A stretch of DNA of 64,000 nt, taken from NCBI RefSeq assembly GCF_049446075.1, contig NZ_JBMSEB010000003.1:186001-250000 (forward strand). Reading direction: 5' to 3'. Source of the stretch: Humibacter sp049446075. Lineage in GTDB: Bacteria; Actinomycetota; Actinomycetes; Actinomycetales; Microbacteriaceae. The notes beneath the pieces were generated by a model that saw only the letters and a list, made by a program, of their open reading frames with translations, did no database searches and had not been told where the DNA came from. Positions 1 to 8,429 of the stretch are shown in pieces. Within the stretch, counting starts at the first letter, position 1, and every line of letters starts with the position of its first letter. The position numbers and the translations under genes were made by a program.

Positions 1-447
1 CTTCGACTCGAGCTGGTCGAACGCCGGCGCCTTGCGATGAATCGGCCAGCGCTCAGTGATCTCAAGCTTCTCGCCCGGCTGCTCGTCGAGCACGTCACCG
101 ATCACGTTGAAGACGTGACCCAGGGTGACGTCGCCGACGGGCACCGAAATGGCAGCGCCGGTGTCGCGTACCTCCTGGCCACGTACCAAGCCGTCGGTCG
201 GCTTGAGCGCGATGGCGCGAACGAGGTCGTCACCCAGGTGCTGGGCGACCTCGAGAGTGATTTCTTGGGCTGTCTCTTCGTCGCCTACGAAGCTGATCGT
301 CGTCTTGAGGGCGTTGTAGATTTCTGGGAGCGAGTCGTGCGGGAACTCGATGTCGACGACGGGCCCGGTGACGCGAGCAATGCGGCCGACGCCCGGCGTC
401 GTCTCCGCTGCCGCGCCCTGAGTCTCGGCGGTGGCTGTCGGTGTCAT
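1..447 (-). CDS. atpD: ATP synthase F1 subunit beta (N-terminal part, cut by window edge)
   Basis: This is the catalytic beta subunit of the F1 head, which binds and turns over ADP/ATP. Only the first 149 codons lie in the window; the frame stays open through base 1. The protein begins MTPTATAETQ, and the beta-barrel region follows with the family features GRIARVTGPVVDIEF and the stretch DTGAAISVPVGDVTLGHVFN. The Walker A loop lies outside the window. The ATG at 445-447 is preceded by a purine-rich GAGAGAAAG. It lies 31 bp after atpG as the last visible gene of the atp operon; atpC is expected beyond the edge. The identification rests on family similarity and operon position, and both agree. 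Confidence 0.95.
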   Translation of the reverse strand, partial: MTPTATAETQGAAAETTPGVGRIARVTGPVVDIEFPHDSLPEIYNALKTTISFVGDEETAQEITLEVAQHLGDDLVRAIALKPTDGLVRGQEVRDTGAAISVPVGDVTLGHVFNVIGDVLDEQPGEKLEITERWPIHRKAPAFDQLESK

Positions 448-478
448 TTCTTTCTCTCTCTGTTTCGTCTCGAGACGT

Positions 479-1375
479 CTACTGGGAGGCCAGGGCGTCG
501 GCGCCACCGACGATCTCGGAGATCTGCTGAGTGATCTCTGACTGTCGTGCGTTGTTCGCAAGGCGCGTGTAGTTGGTAATCAGCTTGTCGGCATTGTCGC
601 TCGCGGACTTCATGGCCTTCTGGGTGGCTGCATGCTTCGCCGCGGCCGATTCGAGCAGCGCGTTATAGAGCCGGCTATGGATGTATGCGGGCAGCAGCGC
701 ATCGAGCACAGTGTCGGCATCGGGTTCGAACTCGTAAAGCGGAAGCATCGACTTGTCTTCGACAGGTTCGATGCCCTCCACGAGCTCGAGCGGAAGAAGC
801 CGCACGACGCGCGGCGTCTGCACCAGCATGCTCACGAAGCGGTTGTACACGATGTGAATCTCGTCGACTCCACCGTCTTCGGTGTCCTTCGTGAAGGCGT
901 CGACGAGCTCTTCGCCGATCTCTTGTGCATCGTCGAATGTCGGGCCGTCGGTGATCCCGACCCAGTTGCGCACACTCTCGCGCTTGCGGAACGTGAAGAA
1001 TCCAACGGACTTGCGTCCGATCAGATAGAACACCACCTCTTTGCCCTGAGCGAGGAGCAGGGACTCAAGCTCCAGAGCCTCTCTGATCACCTGGGAATTG
1101 AATGCTCCCGCGAGGCCACGATCCGAGGAGAAGATCACGATCGCCGCTCGGCGCACGTTCTCTGCCTCGGTCGTGAGGAGGTGCTTCACGTTGGAGTGTG
1201 CGGCCACAGCCGCAACGGCGCGGGTGACCGCCCGAGTGTACGGCGTCGACTCCTGCACGCGAGCCTGCGCCTTGTAGATGCGGCTCGCAGAGATCAACTC
1301 CATCGCTCGGGTGATCTTCTTCGTCGTCTGCGCTGAGCGAATGCGCTGCCGGTAGACCCGAAGTTGCGCTGCCAT
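479..1375 (-). CDS. atpG: ATP synthase F1 subunit gamma
   Basis: This is the central stalk subunit whose rotation couples proton flow through the c ring to catalysis in the alpha3beta3 head. The protein has 298 residues, a usual length. It starts with the typical N-terminal coiled-coil helix (MAAQLRVYRQRIRSAQTTKK, then ITRAMELISASRIYKAQ), and its C-terminal helix carries the family pattern AMKSASDNADKLI followed by RQSEITQQISEIVGGADAL. It sits between atpA (38 bp upstream) and atpD (31 bp downstream), the standard operon order. The ATG at 1373-1375 fits the family start. Nothing in it looks unusual. Confidence 0.97.
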   Translation of the reverse strand: MAAQLRVYRQRIRSAQTTKKITRAMELISASRIYKAQARVQESTPYTRAVTRAVAAVAAHSNVKHLLTTEAENVRRAAIVIFSSDRGLAGAFNSQVIREALELESLLLAQGKEVVFYLIGRKSVGFFTFRKRESVRNWVGITDGPTFDDAQEIGEELVDAFTKDTEDGGVDEIHIVYNRFVSMLVQTPRVVRLLPLELVEGIEPVEDKSMLPLYEFEPDADTVLDALLPAYIHSRLYNALLESAAAKHAATQKAMKSASDNADKLITNYTRLANNARQSEITQQISEIVGGADALASQ

Positions 1376-1413
1376 GGGACTCCTGTCTGAGTGTCAGCTG
1401 GTCGATGGGTCGC

Positions 1414-3051
1414 TCAGCGACGGCCCGTAACGATCTTCTCCTGGTCGATTTCCTCTTCTTCGATCGCTTGGTAGCGCTCGCTGCCCGGCTCGATGAGCGA
1501 GTGTCCAGAGCTGGTCTGGAACTCGAGCTTGAAGATGTCGATCTCACGATCGAGCTCAGCCACGGTGTCGTCGTCGAGAACGTTCGTGTCGCGGAGGGTG
1601 TCGAGAATGGTCGTCGTCCTGCGCAAGAAGTCGAGGAACTCGGCCTCGAACCGCAGGATGTCCTCGATCGGCACCTCGTCGAGCTTGCCATTGGTGCCGG
1701 CCCAGATGGAGACCACCTGCTCCTCGACGGGGAAGGGCGAATACTGCGGCTGCTTGAGCAGTTCGGTCAGGCGGGCGCCCCGCGCCAGTTGGCGACGTGA
1801 CGCCGCGTCGAGGTCGGACGCGAACATCGAGAATGCTTCGAGCGCACGATACTGAGCGAGCTCGAGCTTCAAGGTTCCCGACACCTTCTTGATCGACTTC
1901 ACCTGAGCGTCACCACCGACGCGGGACACCGAGATGCCCACGTCAACGGCCGGACGCTGGTTCGCGTTGAACAGATCGGACTGCAGGAAGATCTGACCGT
2001 CTGTGATCGAGATCACGTTCGTCGGGATGTATGCCGAGACGTCGTTCGCCTTCGTCTCGATGATCGGCAGACCCGTCATCGATCCGGCGCCCAGCTCGTC
2101 GGAGAGCTTCGCACAACGCTCCAGAAGACGAGAGTGCAGATAGAAGACGTCTCCGGGATACGCTTCGCGCCCCGGCGGACGGCGCAGCAGCAACGACACA
2201 GCGCGATACGCCTCCGCCTGCTTGGAGAGGTCATCGAAGATGATGAGCACGTGCTTGCCCGCATACATCCAGTGCTGGCCGATGGCCGACCCGGTGTAGG
2301 GAGCGAGGTACTTGAAGCCGGCAGGATCGGACGCCGGAGCGGCGACGATCGTCGTGTATTCCATGGCACCGGCATCTTCCAGCGCGCCCTTCACACCCGC
2401 GATGGTCGACCCCTTCTGGCCGATCGCCACGTAGATGCACCGCACCTGCTTCTTGGGGTCACCGGACTCCCAGTTGGCCTTCTGGTTGATGATCGTGTCG
2501 ATCGCGATCGCGGTCTTGCCGGTCTGGCGGTCGCCGATGATCAGCTGACGCTGTCCGCGGCCGATCGGGATCATCGCGTCGATGGCCTTGATGCCGGTCT
2601 GAAGCGGCTCGTGCACGCTCTTACGCTGCATGACACCGGGGGCCTGAAGCTCCAACGCTCGCCGACCGTCCGTCTGCACCGCGCCGAGGCCATCGATGGG
2701 GTTGCCAAGCGGGTCGACGACTCGGCCGAGGTAGCCGTCACCAACCGCGACGGAGAGCACCTCTCCGGTCCTCGTGACCTCTTGGCCCTCCTCGATGCCC
2801 GCGAACTCGCCGAGCACGACGACGCCGATCTCGTTCTCGTCGAGGTTCAGCGCGAGGCCGAGGGTACCGTCGCCGAAGCGAAGCAACTCGTTGGCCATGG
2901 CGCCCGGAAGCCCCTCGACGTGGGCGATGCCGTCGGCGGCGTCGACCACGACACCGACCTCGGTAATCGCCGTGGTCTCGGGCTGGTACCCGTTCACGAA
3001 GTCTTTGAGAGCGGACCGGATCTCGTCCGGGCTGATGCTGATGTCTGCCAT
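1414..3051 (-). CDS. atpA: ATP synthase F1 subunit alpha
   Basis: This is the non-catalytic nucleotide-binding subunit of the F1 head. The 545-residue protein has a nucleotide-binding P-loop GDRQTGKTAIA and the alpha-type segments QRQLIIGDRQTGK, IYVAIGQKGSTIAGV and SRVGGDAQVKSIKKVSGTLK. The C-terminal tail (SGHSLIEPGSERYQAIEEEE) is charged and extends beyond the E. coli length, as is common in actinobacteria. It lies 32 bp after atpH and 38 bp before atpG. The ATG at 3049-3051 gives the expected N-terminus MADISISPDEIRSALKDFV. Confidence 0.97.
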   Translation of the reverse strand: MADISISPDEIRSALKDFVNGYQPETTAITEVGVVVDAADGIAHVEGLPGAMANELLRFGDGTLGLALNLDENEIGVVVLGEFAGIEEGQEVTRTGEVLSVAVGDGYLGRVVDPLGNPIDGLGAVQTDGRRALELQAPGVMQRKSVHEPLQTGIKAIDAMIPIGRGQRQLIIGDRQTGKTAIAIDTIINQKANWESGDPKKQVRCIYVAIGQKGSTIAGVKGALEDAGAMEYTTIVAAPASDPAGFKYLAPYTGSAIGQHWMYAGKHVLIIFDDLSKQAEAYRAVSLLLRRPPGREAYPGDVFYLHSRLLERCAKLSDELGAGSMTGLPIIETKANDVSAYIPTNVISITDGQIFLQSDLFNANQRPAVDVGISVSRVGGDAQVKSIKKVSGTLKLELAQYRALEAFSMFASDLDAASRRQLARGARLTELLKQPQYSPFPVEEQVVSIWAGTNGKLDEVPIEDILRFEAEFLDFLRRTTTILDTLRDTNVLDDDTVAELDREIDIFKLEFQTSSGHSLIEPGSERYQAIEEEEIDQEKIVTGRR

Positions 3052-3083
3052 TTCGTATTCCTTGATGTGTGCGTCGTGCCGGG

Positions 3084-3875
3084 TCAGCCGGCCAGTCGGA
3101 GTCGCAGATCGGCGAGGCGGTTCGCCACGCTGCCGTCGATGACCTCGTCGCCGATCTGCACCCGAAGGCCGCCGATGAGCAGAGGATCGATGGTGATCGC
3201 AAAGCGGGGAGTGCGCCCATACCGTGTCGTCAGCGAAGAACGCAAACGGTCCAGTTGTGACGCCGTAGGCGGAGCGGCAGCAGTGATGGAGACGACCATC
3301 GCGCCGGCATCCTGAGCCACGATCTCGGCGATGTGTGCGATGACCTCGACGAGACGTCTGCCCCGTTGGGTCTGAACGGCATAGCTGACAAGCGCGACGG
3401 TGGCATCGCTCGCCTTGCCGGACAGGAGACTTTCGACGACCTCGACCCTTCGGCTCGTATCGCCCAGCTTGCTTCCAAGGGCGAGTTCGAGCTCGTCGTC
3501 GCTATCGACCGCGCGGGCGAAAGCGAAGAGCTCGGCCTCGATCGTCCCGTCGTCGCCCGATGCGCGCGCGATCGCTCGGATTCCGATCTCCTCGATGCCG
3601 TCGATCAGCTGCGCCGGACTCGACCAGCGCGATTGGACGATGCCGCTCAGAACGCGCACAGCAGTGTCGTCGAAGGATCCGAAAATACGGTTGACGAGCG
3701 CGCCCTTCTCGGCGGATTCCACGGAGGGATCGGCAACGAGGGCCTTGAGCTGCGGTGTGCCGTCGATGGCACGGCCGGCAGCGAGAAGCTGCTCGCCCGT
3801 ACGCAGGGTGACCTCCTGCGCCTGCGCCAGTTCAGCCTTGGCTCGATCGAGAGCTTCGCGGGTCGCAGATCCCAC
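3084..3875 (-). CDS. atpH: ATP synthase F1 subunit delta
   Basis: This is the peripheral-stalk subunit that links the F1 head to the b subunits. At 263 residues it is clearly longer than the E. coli protein (177), but this length is usual for actinobacterial delta subunits without the b-delta fusion seen in mycobacteria. The C-terminal block AMVVSITAAAPPTASQLDRL and the segment FAITIDPLLIGGLRVQIGDEV are the delta/OSCP signature. The start is GTG at 3873-3875, directly abutting the atpF stop (TAG at 3876-3878) with no gap, so translation is probably coupled. Confidence 0.95.
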   Translation of the reverse strand: MGSATREALDRAKAELAQAQEVTLRTGEQLLAAGRAIDGTPQLKALVADPSVESAEKGALVNRIFGSFDDTAVRVLSGIVQSRWSSPAQLIDGIEEIGIRAIARASGDDGTIEAELFAFARAVDSDDELELALGSKLGDTSRRVEVVESLLSGKASDATVALVSYAVQTQRGRRLVEVIAHIAEIVAQDAGAMVVSITAAAPPTASQLDRLRSSLTTRYGRTPRFAITIDPLLIGGLRVQIGDEVIDGSVANRLADLRLRLAG

Positions 3876-4418
3876 CTATTCGCTCGCCTTCGATAGCTGA
3901 GCCTGCTCCAAATCGGCGAGGAATCGGTCGACGACGGCTACAGCACGCTTGTCGTCGGCGAGCACCTCTCCGACGATGCGAGACGACAGGTCGAGAGCCA
4001 GGCTTCCGACCTCTGCACGCAACGACGCCAGCGCCCCTGCGCGTTCGGACTCGATCTGGGCCTGCGCGTTCGCAGTAATGCGGGCCGCCTCCGCGTTAGC
4101 GTTCTCCCTGAGCTCTGCCAGGATCGCCGCGCCCTCTGTGCGAGCCTGCTCGCGGATGCGCCCGGCCTCCGCACGAGCCTCGGCGAGCTGAGCGGTGTAG
4201 CGTTCCAGCACCGCATTGGCCTCGGCCTGCTTCTTCTCGGCACGCTCGATGCCGCCGTCGATGGCGTCGCGTCGCTCATCGAGCAACTTGTTGATCGCCG
4301 GCAGTGCCTTGACGATGAAGAACACCAGCACGATGACGAACACGATCGTGCCCCAGAGCAGATCGGGGATCGTCGGCAGAAGCAGGTTTCCTTCGGCGAC
4401 GACGGCTGCGGAGAGCAT
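3876..4418 (-). CDS. atpF: ATP synthase F0 subunit b
   Basis: This is the membrane-anchored peripheral-stalk subunit. The 180-residue protein has one N-terminal transmembrane helix (about residues 20-42, WGTIVFVIVLVFFIVKALPA) and then a long charged, Ala/Glu/Arg-rich helix that should form the parallel dimer reaching F1. The ATG at 4416-4418 is preceded by a good AAGGAG. Its stop codon touches the atpH start. It is not fused to delta, unlike in mycobacteria. Confidence 0.95.
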   Translation of the reverse strand: MLSAAVVAEGNLLLPTIPDLLWGTIVFVIVLVFFIVKALPAINKLLDERRDAIDGGIERAEKKQAEANAVLERYTAQLAEARAEAGRIREQARTEGAAILAELRENANAEAARITANAQAQIESERAGALASLRAEVGSLALDLSSRIVGEVLADDKRAVAVVDRFLADLEQAQLSKASE

Positions 4419-4454
4419 TCGTACTCCTTCGTTGTTGCTGTGACCGACCGCGCG

Positions 4455-4676
4455 TTACGGCTTGGGGAACGGAATGAACGCCACGGCGATCGCGATGAAG
4501 CAGAGAGCCTCCGTCAGGGCGACGCCGAGGAACATGAGGCTCTGCAGGCGCCCCTGCAGTTCGGGCTGACGCGCGACCGACTCGATGGTCTTGCCGATGA
4601 CGTAGCCGACGCCGATACCGGAGCCGATGACGGCCAGACCGAAGGCGAGCGGAGCGAGTTGTCCGACGATGTTCAC
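4455..4676 (-). CDS. atpE: ATP synthase F0 subunit c (proteolipid ring)
   Basis: This 73-residue hairpin of two membrane helices oligomerises into the proton-driven c ring. Helix 1 is Gly-rich (IGSGIGVGYVIGK). The polar loop has the conserved ARQPEL motif. Helix 2 carries the proton-binding carboxylate as Glu56 in GVALTEALCF, a glutamate as in most actinobacteria. The sequence predicts a proton-type ring. It lies 46 bp after atpB and 36 bp before atpF. Confidence 0.97.
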   Translation of the reverse strand: MNIVGQLAPLAFGLAVIGSGIGVGYVIGKTIESVARQPELQGRLQSLMFLGVALTEALCFIAIAVAFIPFPKP

Positions 4677-4722
4677 GTGATTGTTCCTTTCAAGGGGTGG
4701 ATGATGCGGTGGCGCGAGCGGA

Positions 4723-5565
4723 TCAGTGCTCTTCGGCCACGGCGAGCTGGATGTAGATGGCAGACAGGATCGTGAAGACGTAAGCCTGCAGGGCGGCGAC
4801 GAACAGGTCGAGAAGCGTGAACGCGATGCCGAAGGCGAAAGAGCCGATGCCCAGCAGACCGATCAAGTTGCCATTCGCGAGCACGGTGAAGAAGAAGAAC
4901 TGCGTCGCCGCGAAACAGAGCACGACGAGCATGTGACCGGCCATCATGTTCATCGTGAGCCGGAGGGTCAGCGTGACGGGCCGCACGATGAACGTGGACA
5001 GGAACTCGAGTGGTGTCAGCAGGAAGTAGAGGGGCCAGGGTACGCCCGGCAGGAAAAGCGAGTCCTTCCAGAACCGCACACCCTTTTCGCGCATTCCGGC
5101 ATAGATGAACATCACCCATGCGATGAGCGCCAGAACCAGCGGAAGACCGATGATCGACGTCGGAGCGATCTGGAAGCCCGGTATCGAGCCCATCAGGTTC
5201 ATCCCGAGGATCACGAAGAAGAACGTCATGAGGATCGGCTCGTAGCGCTTGCCGATGCGAGTTCCGAGGTTCTGGTAGATGATCCCGTTGCGCACGAAAC
5301 CGACCAGGTATTCGAACGCGACCTGCGTGCGCGAGGGCCGCAGCTTCATGTTCCGAGTGCCGAGCCAGAAGACCAGGATCACCAGCGCCAGCACAAGGAT
5401 GCGAATAAGCATTATGCGGTTGAGCGCGAACGGTGTGCCGGCGAACAGCACATCCGGGGGGAAGAAGTCACTGATCGAAGGGCCTTCGAAGCCGCCGGAG
5501 TTGTCGCCTTTGACGGACAGCACTGTGGAAAGAAGCATGGGCGTTATCAGGGCATTCTCCGGCAT
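4723..5565 (-). CDS. atpB: ATP synthase F0 subunit a
   Basis: This is the stator membrane subunit that forms the two proton half-channels next to the c ring. The 280-residue protein has five or six hydrophobic helices. The essential arginine is visible in the conserved segment TLTLRLTMNMMAGHMLV, and the C-terminal helix FVAALQAYVFTILSAIYI is typical. The ATG at 5563-5565 gives MPENALITPML; a second methionine at codon 10 is possible. A 115-bp gap with promoter-like features separates it from the atpI-like gene. Confidence 0.96.
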   Translation of the reverse strand: MPENALITPMLLSTVLSVKGDNSGGFEGPSISDFFPPDVLFAGTPFALNRIMLIRILVLALVILVFWLGTRNMKLRPSRTQVAFEYLVGFVRNGIIYQNLGTRIGKRYEPILMTFFFVILGMNLMGSIPGFQIAPTSIIGLPLVLALIAWVMFIYAGMREKGVRFWKDSLFLPGVPWPLYFLLTPLEFLSTFIVRPVTLTLRLTMNMMAGHMLVVLCFAATQFFFFTVLANGNLIGLLGIGSFAFGIAFTLLDLFVAALQAYVFTILSAIYIQLAVAEEH

Positions 5566-5601
5566 CGGTGTTCTGTGACGAACGGGGTCGGGGTCCCAAC
5601 T

Positions 5602-5607
5602 ACTCTA
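5602..5607 (-). promoter_or_regulatory. Predicted -10 element upstream of atpB
   Basis: On the minus strand TAGAGT lies about 37 bp before the atpB ATG inside the 115-bp gap after the atpI-like gene. A perfect TTGACA occurs at 5637-5642, but its 29-bp spacing is too wide for a standard pair, so the -35 is unresolved. A 7-bp inverted repeat (5591-5597 with 5619-5625) surrounds the -10. The gap suggests that atpB-atpD can be transcribed apart from tsaC-wecA-atpI. Confidence 0.4.
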
Positions 5608-5680
5608 GCAAAAGTCACGGGACCCTCCGTACGCGCTGTCAATCCGTCCAGAGTCGCCGAGCGACCAATGAAACCCCGGG

Positions 5681-6211
5681 CTAGGGCTGTCCGCCGGGTG
5701 CGCCACCCACGGCCCCTGAGCCGCCATTGGGGTCAGCCGAGGACGGAAGATCGACGTCGACATAGGGCACCCGCGCACGAGCGTAGGCGACGCAATCGAG
5801 CACCAGTGAGCCGAGGACGGCAACGATGATCGTGAAAAACATCACACGTCCGTCGACCCATCGTTGCGACCCCACGAGAAGCACGACGATGACGAAAACG
5901 ATCACCTTCAGCAGCCACGCGCCCATCACCGTGCCGAAGTAGATGGGCGACGTGAGATCTCCGTTCGCCAACCGATACGCGACGAGCATCGTCAGGGCGG
6001 TCAAGCCGAGATAGACGGCGGCGACAACTGCGCCGAGCAGCCCACCGAGCAGGCCGGGCACACCGGAGACGGCAAGGCCGATCGCTCCGGCGACCACGGC
6101 GACCGCGAGGGCGAAGATCGCGCCGTACTTCAGCGCCAGCATCAGCATGGGCCGCGCCCCCATCGGCCGCGGCTTCTGGCGCTGAGCAGACGATGCGCCT
6201 GAGTCGGTCAT
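5681..6211 (-). CDS. AtpI-like membrane protein of the ATP synthase operon
   Basis: This 176-residue protein has four predicted membrane helices (about 30-52, 55-75, 93-113 and 121-142) and a Pro/Gly-rich C-terminal tail. Its position directly before atpB and its topology match the ATP synthase protein I family, which is thought to help assemble the c ring. The sequence is poorly conserved, so the assignment leans on context. The ATG at 6209-6211 overlaps the wecA-like stop by 4 bp (ATGA), which indicates coupled translation. Confidence 0.7.
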   Translation of the reverse strand: MTDSGASSAQRQKPRPMGARPMLMLALKYGAIFALAVAVVAGAIGLAVSGVPGLLGGLLGAVVAAVYLGLTALTMLVAYRLANGDLTSPIYFGTVMGAWLLKVIVFVIVVLLVGSQRWVDGRVMFFTIIVAVLGSLVLDCVAYARARVPYVDVDLPSSADPNGGSGAVGGAPGGQP

Positions 6212-7548
6212 GGAGCGGATTCCTTTCGGGATGAGTTCGAGCCTGAGGGCGAGGCCCCCGGCGAAAGAGGTTGCGACGCCGTGGTCCGTAGTGATTCGGG
6301 CTGGGCACCCCCCGGCACGTGTGGGCGGTGCACTTCGGATGCCGCGTCAAGGGGGTCGAGACGGGCCGCGTCGTCTGCTCCATGCGCATCCGGCGGGGTG
6401 AGCTCTGCCGCCACCTCCGAGCTCTTGCGCCTGCTGAGCGGAGCAAGCGTGACGGCCGTGCACACCACGACGCCGACGAACAGGAACACGACGGCGGGCC
6501 AGACGGGCTGGAAGTAGAAGAGCAGGCATCCGATCGACACCACGGCCGTCCACGCGTAGAAGATCAGCACGGCGTGCAGGTGCGTGTGCCCCATGTCGAG
6601 CAGCCGGTGGTGGAGGTGCTTGCGGTCAGCGCTGAACGGGGACTTGCCCGCGCGCACTCTGCGGAACACGGCGAGTCCGAAGTCGAGCAGCGGGACGACG
6701 AGCACTGCGAACGGCAGGATGATCGGGATGAACGCGGGGAAGAGTGCTCGCGCTCCGCCCTGCTGAATGGACGCCGGGTCGATCTGTCCGGTCACCGCGA
6801 TGGCCGAGGACGCCATCAGCAGGCCGACCAGCAGCGCGCCCGTGTCGCCCATGAACATGCGGGCAGGATGCCAGTTGAGCGGCAGGAATCCGGCGCACGC
6901 GCCCACCAGGATGACCGCGATCACCGAAGCGAGGCTGAAGTAGTTGGAGGGGCTCGTCTTCACCGTGATCAGGTAGCTGTACAGGAAGAACGCCCCGTTG
7001 GCGATGAGCGCGACGCCTGCGACCAGTCCGTCCAGACCATCGATGAAGTTGATGGCGTTCATGACCAGGACGATGGCGATGACCGTCATGGCGACGCTCA
7101 TCCACGGGGAGCCGACCGTCACTCCCCCGCCGAGCGGAAGCGAGTAGATCTGAACTCCGAGCCACGCCACGAGGCCGGCCGCAACGAACTGGCCCGCCAG
7201 CTTGGTCATCCAGTCCAGGTCCCACAGGTCGTCGGCGACGCCGATCACGACGATGAGAAGCGCAGCGCCGAGGATGGCGAACACCGGCGTTGGGTCGGAG
7301 AAGACCACCCCCAGCAGCGCGCCTCCCGGGAACGGAAAGACCGACGACACGAGGTACGCCACCCCGAAAGCGATCACGATGCCCAGGAACATCGCGACGC
7401 CGCCCAGGCGCGGCGTTGGCCTCGAGTGCACGTCTCGCTCGCGGATGCGCGGGTACAGCTTGTACTTCAGTGCCACCCGCCACACCACGATCGAGAGCAC
7501 GAAGGTGACGATCGCGGTGATGAGGCCGATGACGAGAAGAAGGGTCAT
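6208..7548 (-). CDS. wecA: Undecaprenyl-phosphate N-acetylglucosaminyl 1-phosphate transferase-like (WecA/TagO family)
   Basis: This is a polytopic membrane enzyme that transfers a sugar-1-phosphate from a UDP-sugar to polyprenyl phosphate, the first step of cell-wall polymer synthesis. The 446-residue protein has about eleven helices. Family motifs are the Mg-binding GVADDLWDLD, the NAINFIDGLDG segment and the cytoplasmic KHLHHRLLDMGHTH loop. The last ~70 residues are hydrophilic and probably disordered. The start at ATG 7546-7548 overlaps the tsaC stop by 4 bp and gives MTLLLVIGLITAIV; the open frame continues upstream but only through tsaC antiframe sequence. In mycobacteria the equivalent gene also precedes atpB. 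The exact sugar substrate is inferred. Confidence 0.88.
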   Translation of the reverse strand: MTLLLVIGLITAIVTFVLSIVVWRVALKYKLYPRIRERDVHSRPTPRLGGVAMFLGIVIAFGVAYLVSSVFPFPGGALLGVVFSDPTPVFAILGAALLIVVIGVADDLWDLDWMTKLAGQFVAAGLVAWLGVQIYSLPLGGGVTVGSPWMSVAMTVIAIVLVMNAINFIDGLDGLVAGVALIANGAFFLYSYLITVKTSPSNYFSLASVIAVILVGACAGFLPLNWHPARMFMGDTGALLVGLLMASSAIAVTGQIDPASIQQGGARALFPAFIPIILPFAVLVVPLLDFGLAVFRRVRAGKSPFSADRKHLHHRLLDMGHTHLHAVLIFYAWTAVVSIGCLLFYFQPVWPAVVFLFVGVVVCTAVTLAPLSRRKSSEVAAELTPPDAHGADDAARLDPLDAASEVHRPHVPGGAQPESLRTTASQPLSPGASPSGSNSSRKESAP

Positions 7549-8255
7549 GTGGGCTGCTGGCCCTCTGCGGCCTCGGACTCGAGTGCGTCCCCGACGACCT
7601 CGCGGAGCTGCTCGTCGGAGATGACGCCGTGTCTCAGGATGCGCAGCTTTCCGGACCCGGAAGCGAGAGCCGTGGCATCGACGATGGTGGAGGACGTCTC
7701 GGTGAGGCCCGTCGCGGTGTAGTCGATGCCCGTCTTGCCGCCGTCCAGGTAGACCTGAACGCTGTCGCCGAGCATGGCCTCGGCTTCTTGTGCGGTGGTG
7801 GCGGCGGGCATCCCGGTCTTGTTGGCCGATGAGACGGCGAGGGGCCCGGTGGAGCGCAGCAGTGCGAGGGCGACCGGGTTGTTCGGCATGCGCAGCGCGA
7901 CCGTGCCCTGGGTCTCGCCGAGGTCCCAGGAGAGCGACGGCTGGGCAGGGAGCACGATCGTGAGCCCGCCGGGCCAGAAGGCGCCGGCGAGATCGCGGGC
8001 TTCCTGCGGCACGGTCTCCGCCAGCGCGTCGAGCGTTGTGAGCGCTGGGATGAGCACGGGCGGAGGCGACTGCCTGCCCCGTCCCTTCGCGGCGAGCAGG
8101 CTCGCGACGGCCGACGCACTGAAGGCGTCGGCCCCGATGCCGTACACGGTGTCGGTCGGAAGAACGATGAGGCCACCGCTCTCGATGGCGGATCGGGCTT
8201 GCCTTGTGCCCTCGGCGAGGCCGTCGTCGTCTGAGCAGTCGTAGAAGGTGGTCAT
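7545..8255 (-). CDS. tsaC: L-threonylcarbamoyladenylate synthase (Sua5/YrdC/TsaC family)
   Basis: The protein makes threonylcarbamoyl-AMP from threonine, bicarbonate and ATP for t6A modification of tRNA. Its 236 residues cover the YrdC fold: GGLIVLPTDTVYGIGADA near the N-terminus, the KGRGRQSPPPVLI segment in place of the usual KxR, and PLAVSSANKTGMPA. A short acidic C-terminal tail replaces the longer Sua5 domain. ATG 8253-8255 lies only about 10 bp after a TAGAAT element. It overlaps the wecA-like gene by 4 bp and heads the operon that leads into the ATP synthase genes. Confidence 0.93.
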   Translation of the reverse strand: MTTFYDCSDDDGLAEGTRQARSAIESGGLIVLPTDTVYGIGADAFSASAVASLLAAKGRGRQSPPPVLIPALTTLDALAETVPQEARDLAGAFWPGGLTIVLPAQPSLSWDLGETQGTVALRMPNNPVALALLRSTGPLAVSSANKTGMPAATTAQEAEAMLGDSVQVYLDGGKTGIDYTATGLTETSSTIVDATALASGSGKLRILRHGVISDEQLREVVGDALESEAAEGQQPT

Positions 8256-8264
8256 GACCGCTTG

Positions 8265-8270
8265 ATTCTA
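8265..8270 (-). promoter_or_regulatory. Predicted -10 of a nearly leaderless tsaC promoter
   Basis: TAGAAT on the minus strand ends 9 bases before the tsaC ATG (8255), so a transcript would start at or very near the start codon. No clear Shine-Dalgarno is present. Leaderless transcripts are common in actinobacteria. The expected -35 position falls inside the palindromic repeat at 8283-8318 and shows no TTGACA-like sequence. Confidence 0.5.
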
Positions 8271-8275
8271 GGGGC

Positions 8276-8350
8276 GATTGAGGCTTGGGGTTTGTGAGCT
8301 GGCTCACAAACCCCAAGCCGATTGAGCCCCTGAGCGGCGAAGCCGCGATA
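8276..8350. repeat. Palindromic repeat unit, copy 1 (17-bp hairpin plus GAA-loop hairpin)
   Basis: The unit starts with GATTGAG, then a perfect 17-bp inverted repeat (8283-8299 with 8302-8318, 2-nt loop), then CGATTGAG, and ends in a 5-bp stem with a GAA loop (GCGGCGAAGCCGC at 8334-8346). The same order of parts recurs at 8356-8429 and 26671-26744. It does not encode protein. It belongs to the 425-bp gene-free stretch 8256-8680. Confidence 0.85.
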
Positions 8351-8355
8351 GAGGT

Positions 8356-8429
8356 GATTGAGGGGAGAGCCTTGTGAGCTCGCTCACAAGGCCGACCCGA
8401 TTGAACCTCTGAGCGGCGAAGCCGCGATA
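8356..8429. repeat. Palindromic repeat unit, copy 2 (tandem with copy 1)
   Basis: This copy has the same layout as copy 1: GATTGAG, a perfect 11-bp inverted repeat (8369-8379 with 8382-8392, 2-nt loop), CGATTGA, then GCGGCGAAGCCGC at 8413-8425. The outer stem sequence differs from copy 1 while pairing is kept. A degenerate remnant follows from 8435 (GATTGAA, then GCGGCGAAACCGC at 8503-8515), and a further stem pairs 8514-8521 with 8532-8539. Confidence 0.82.
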
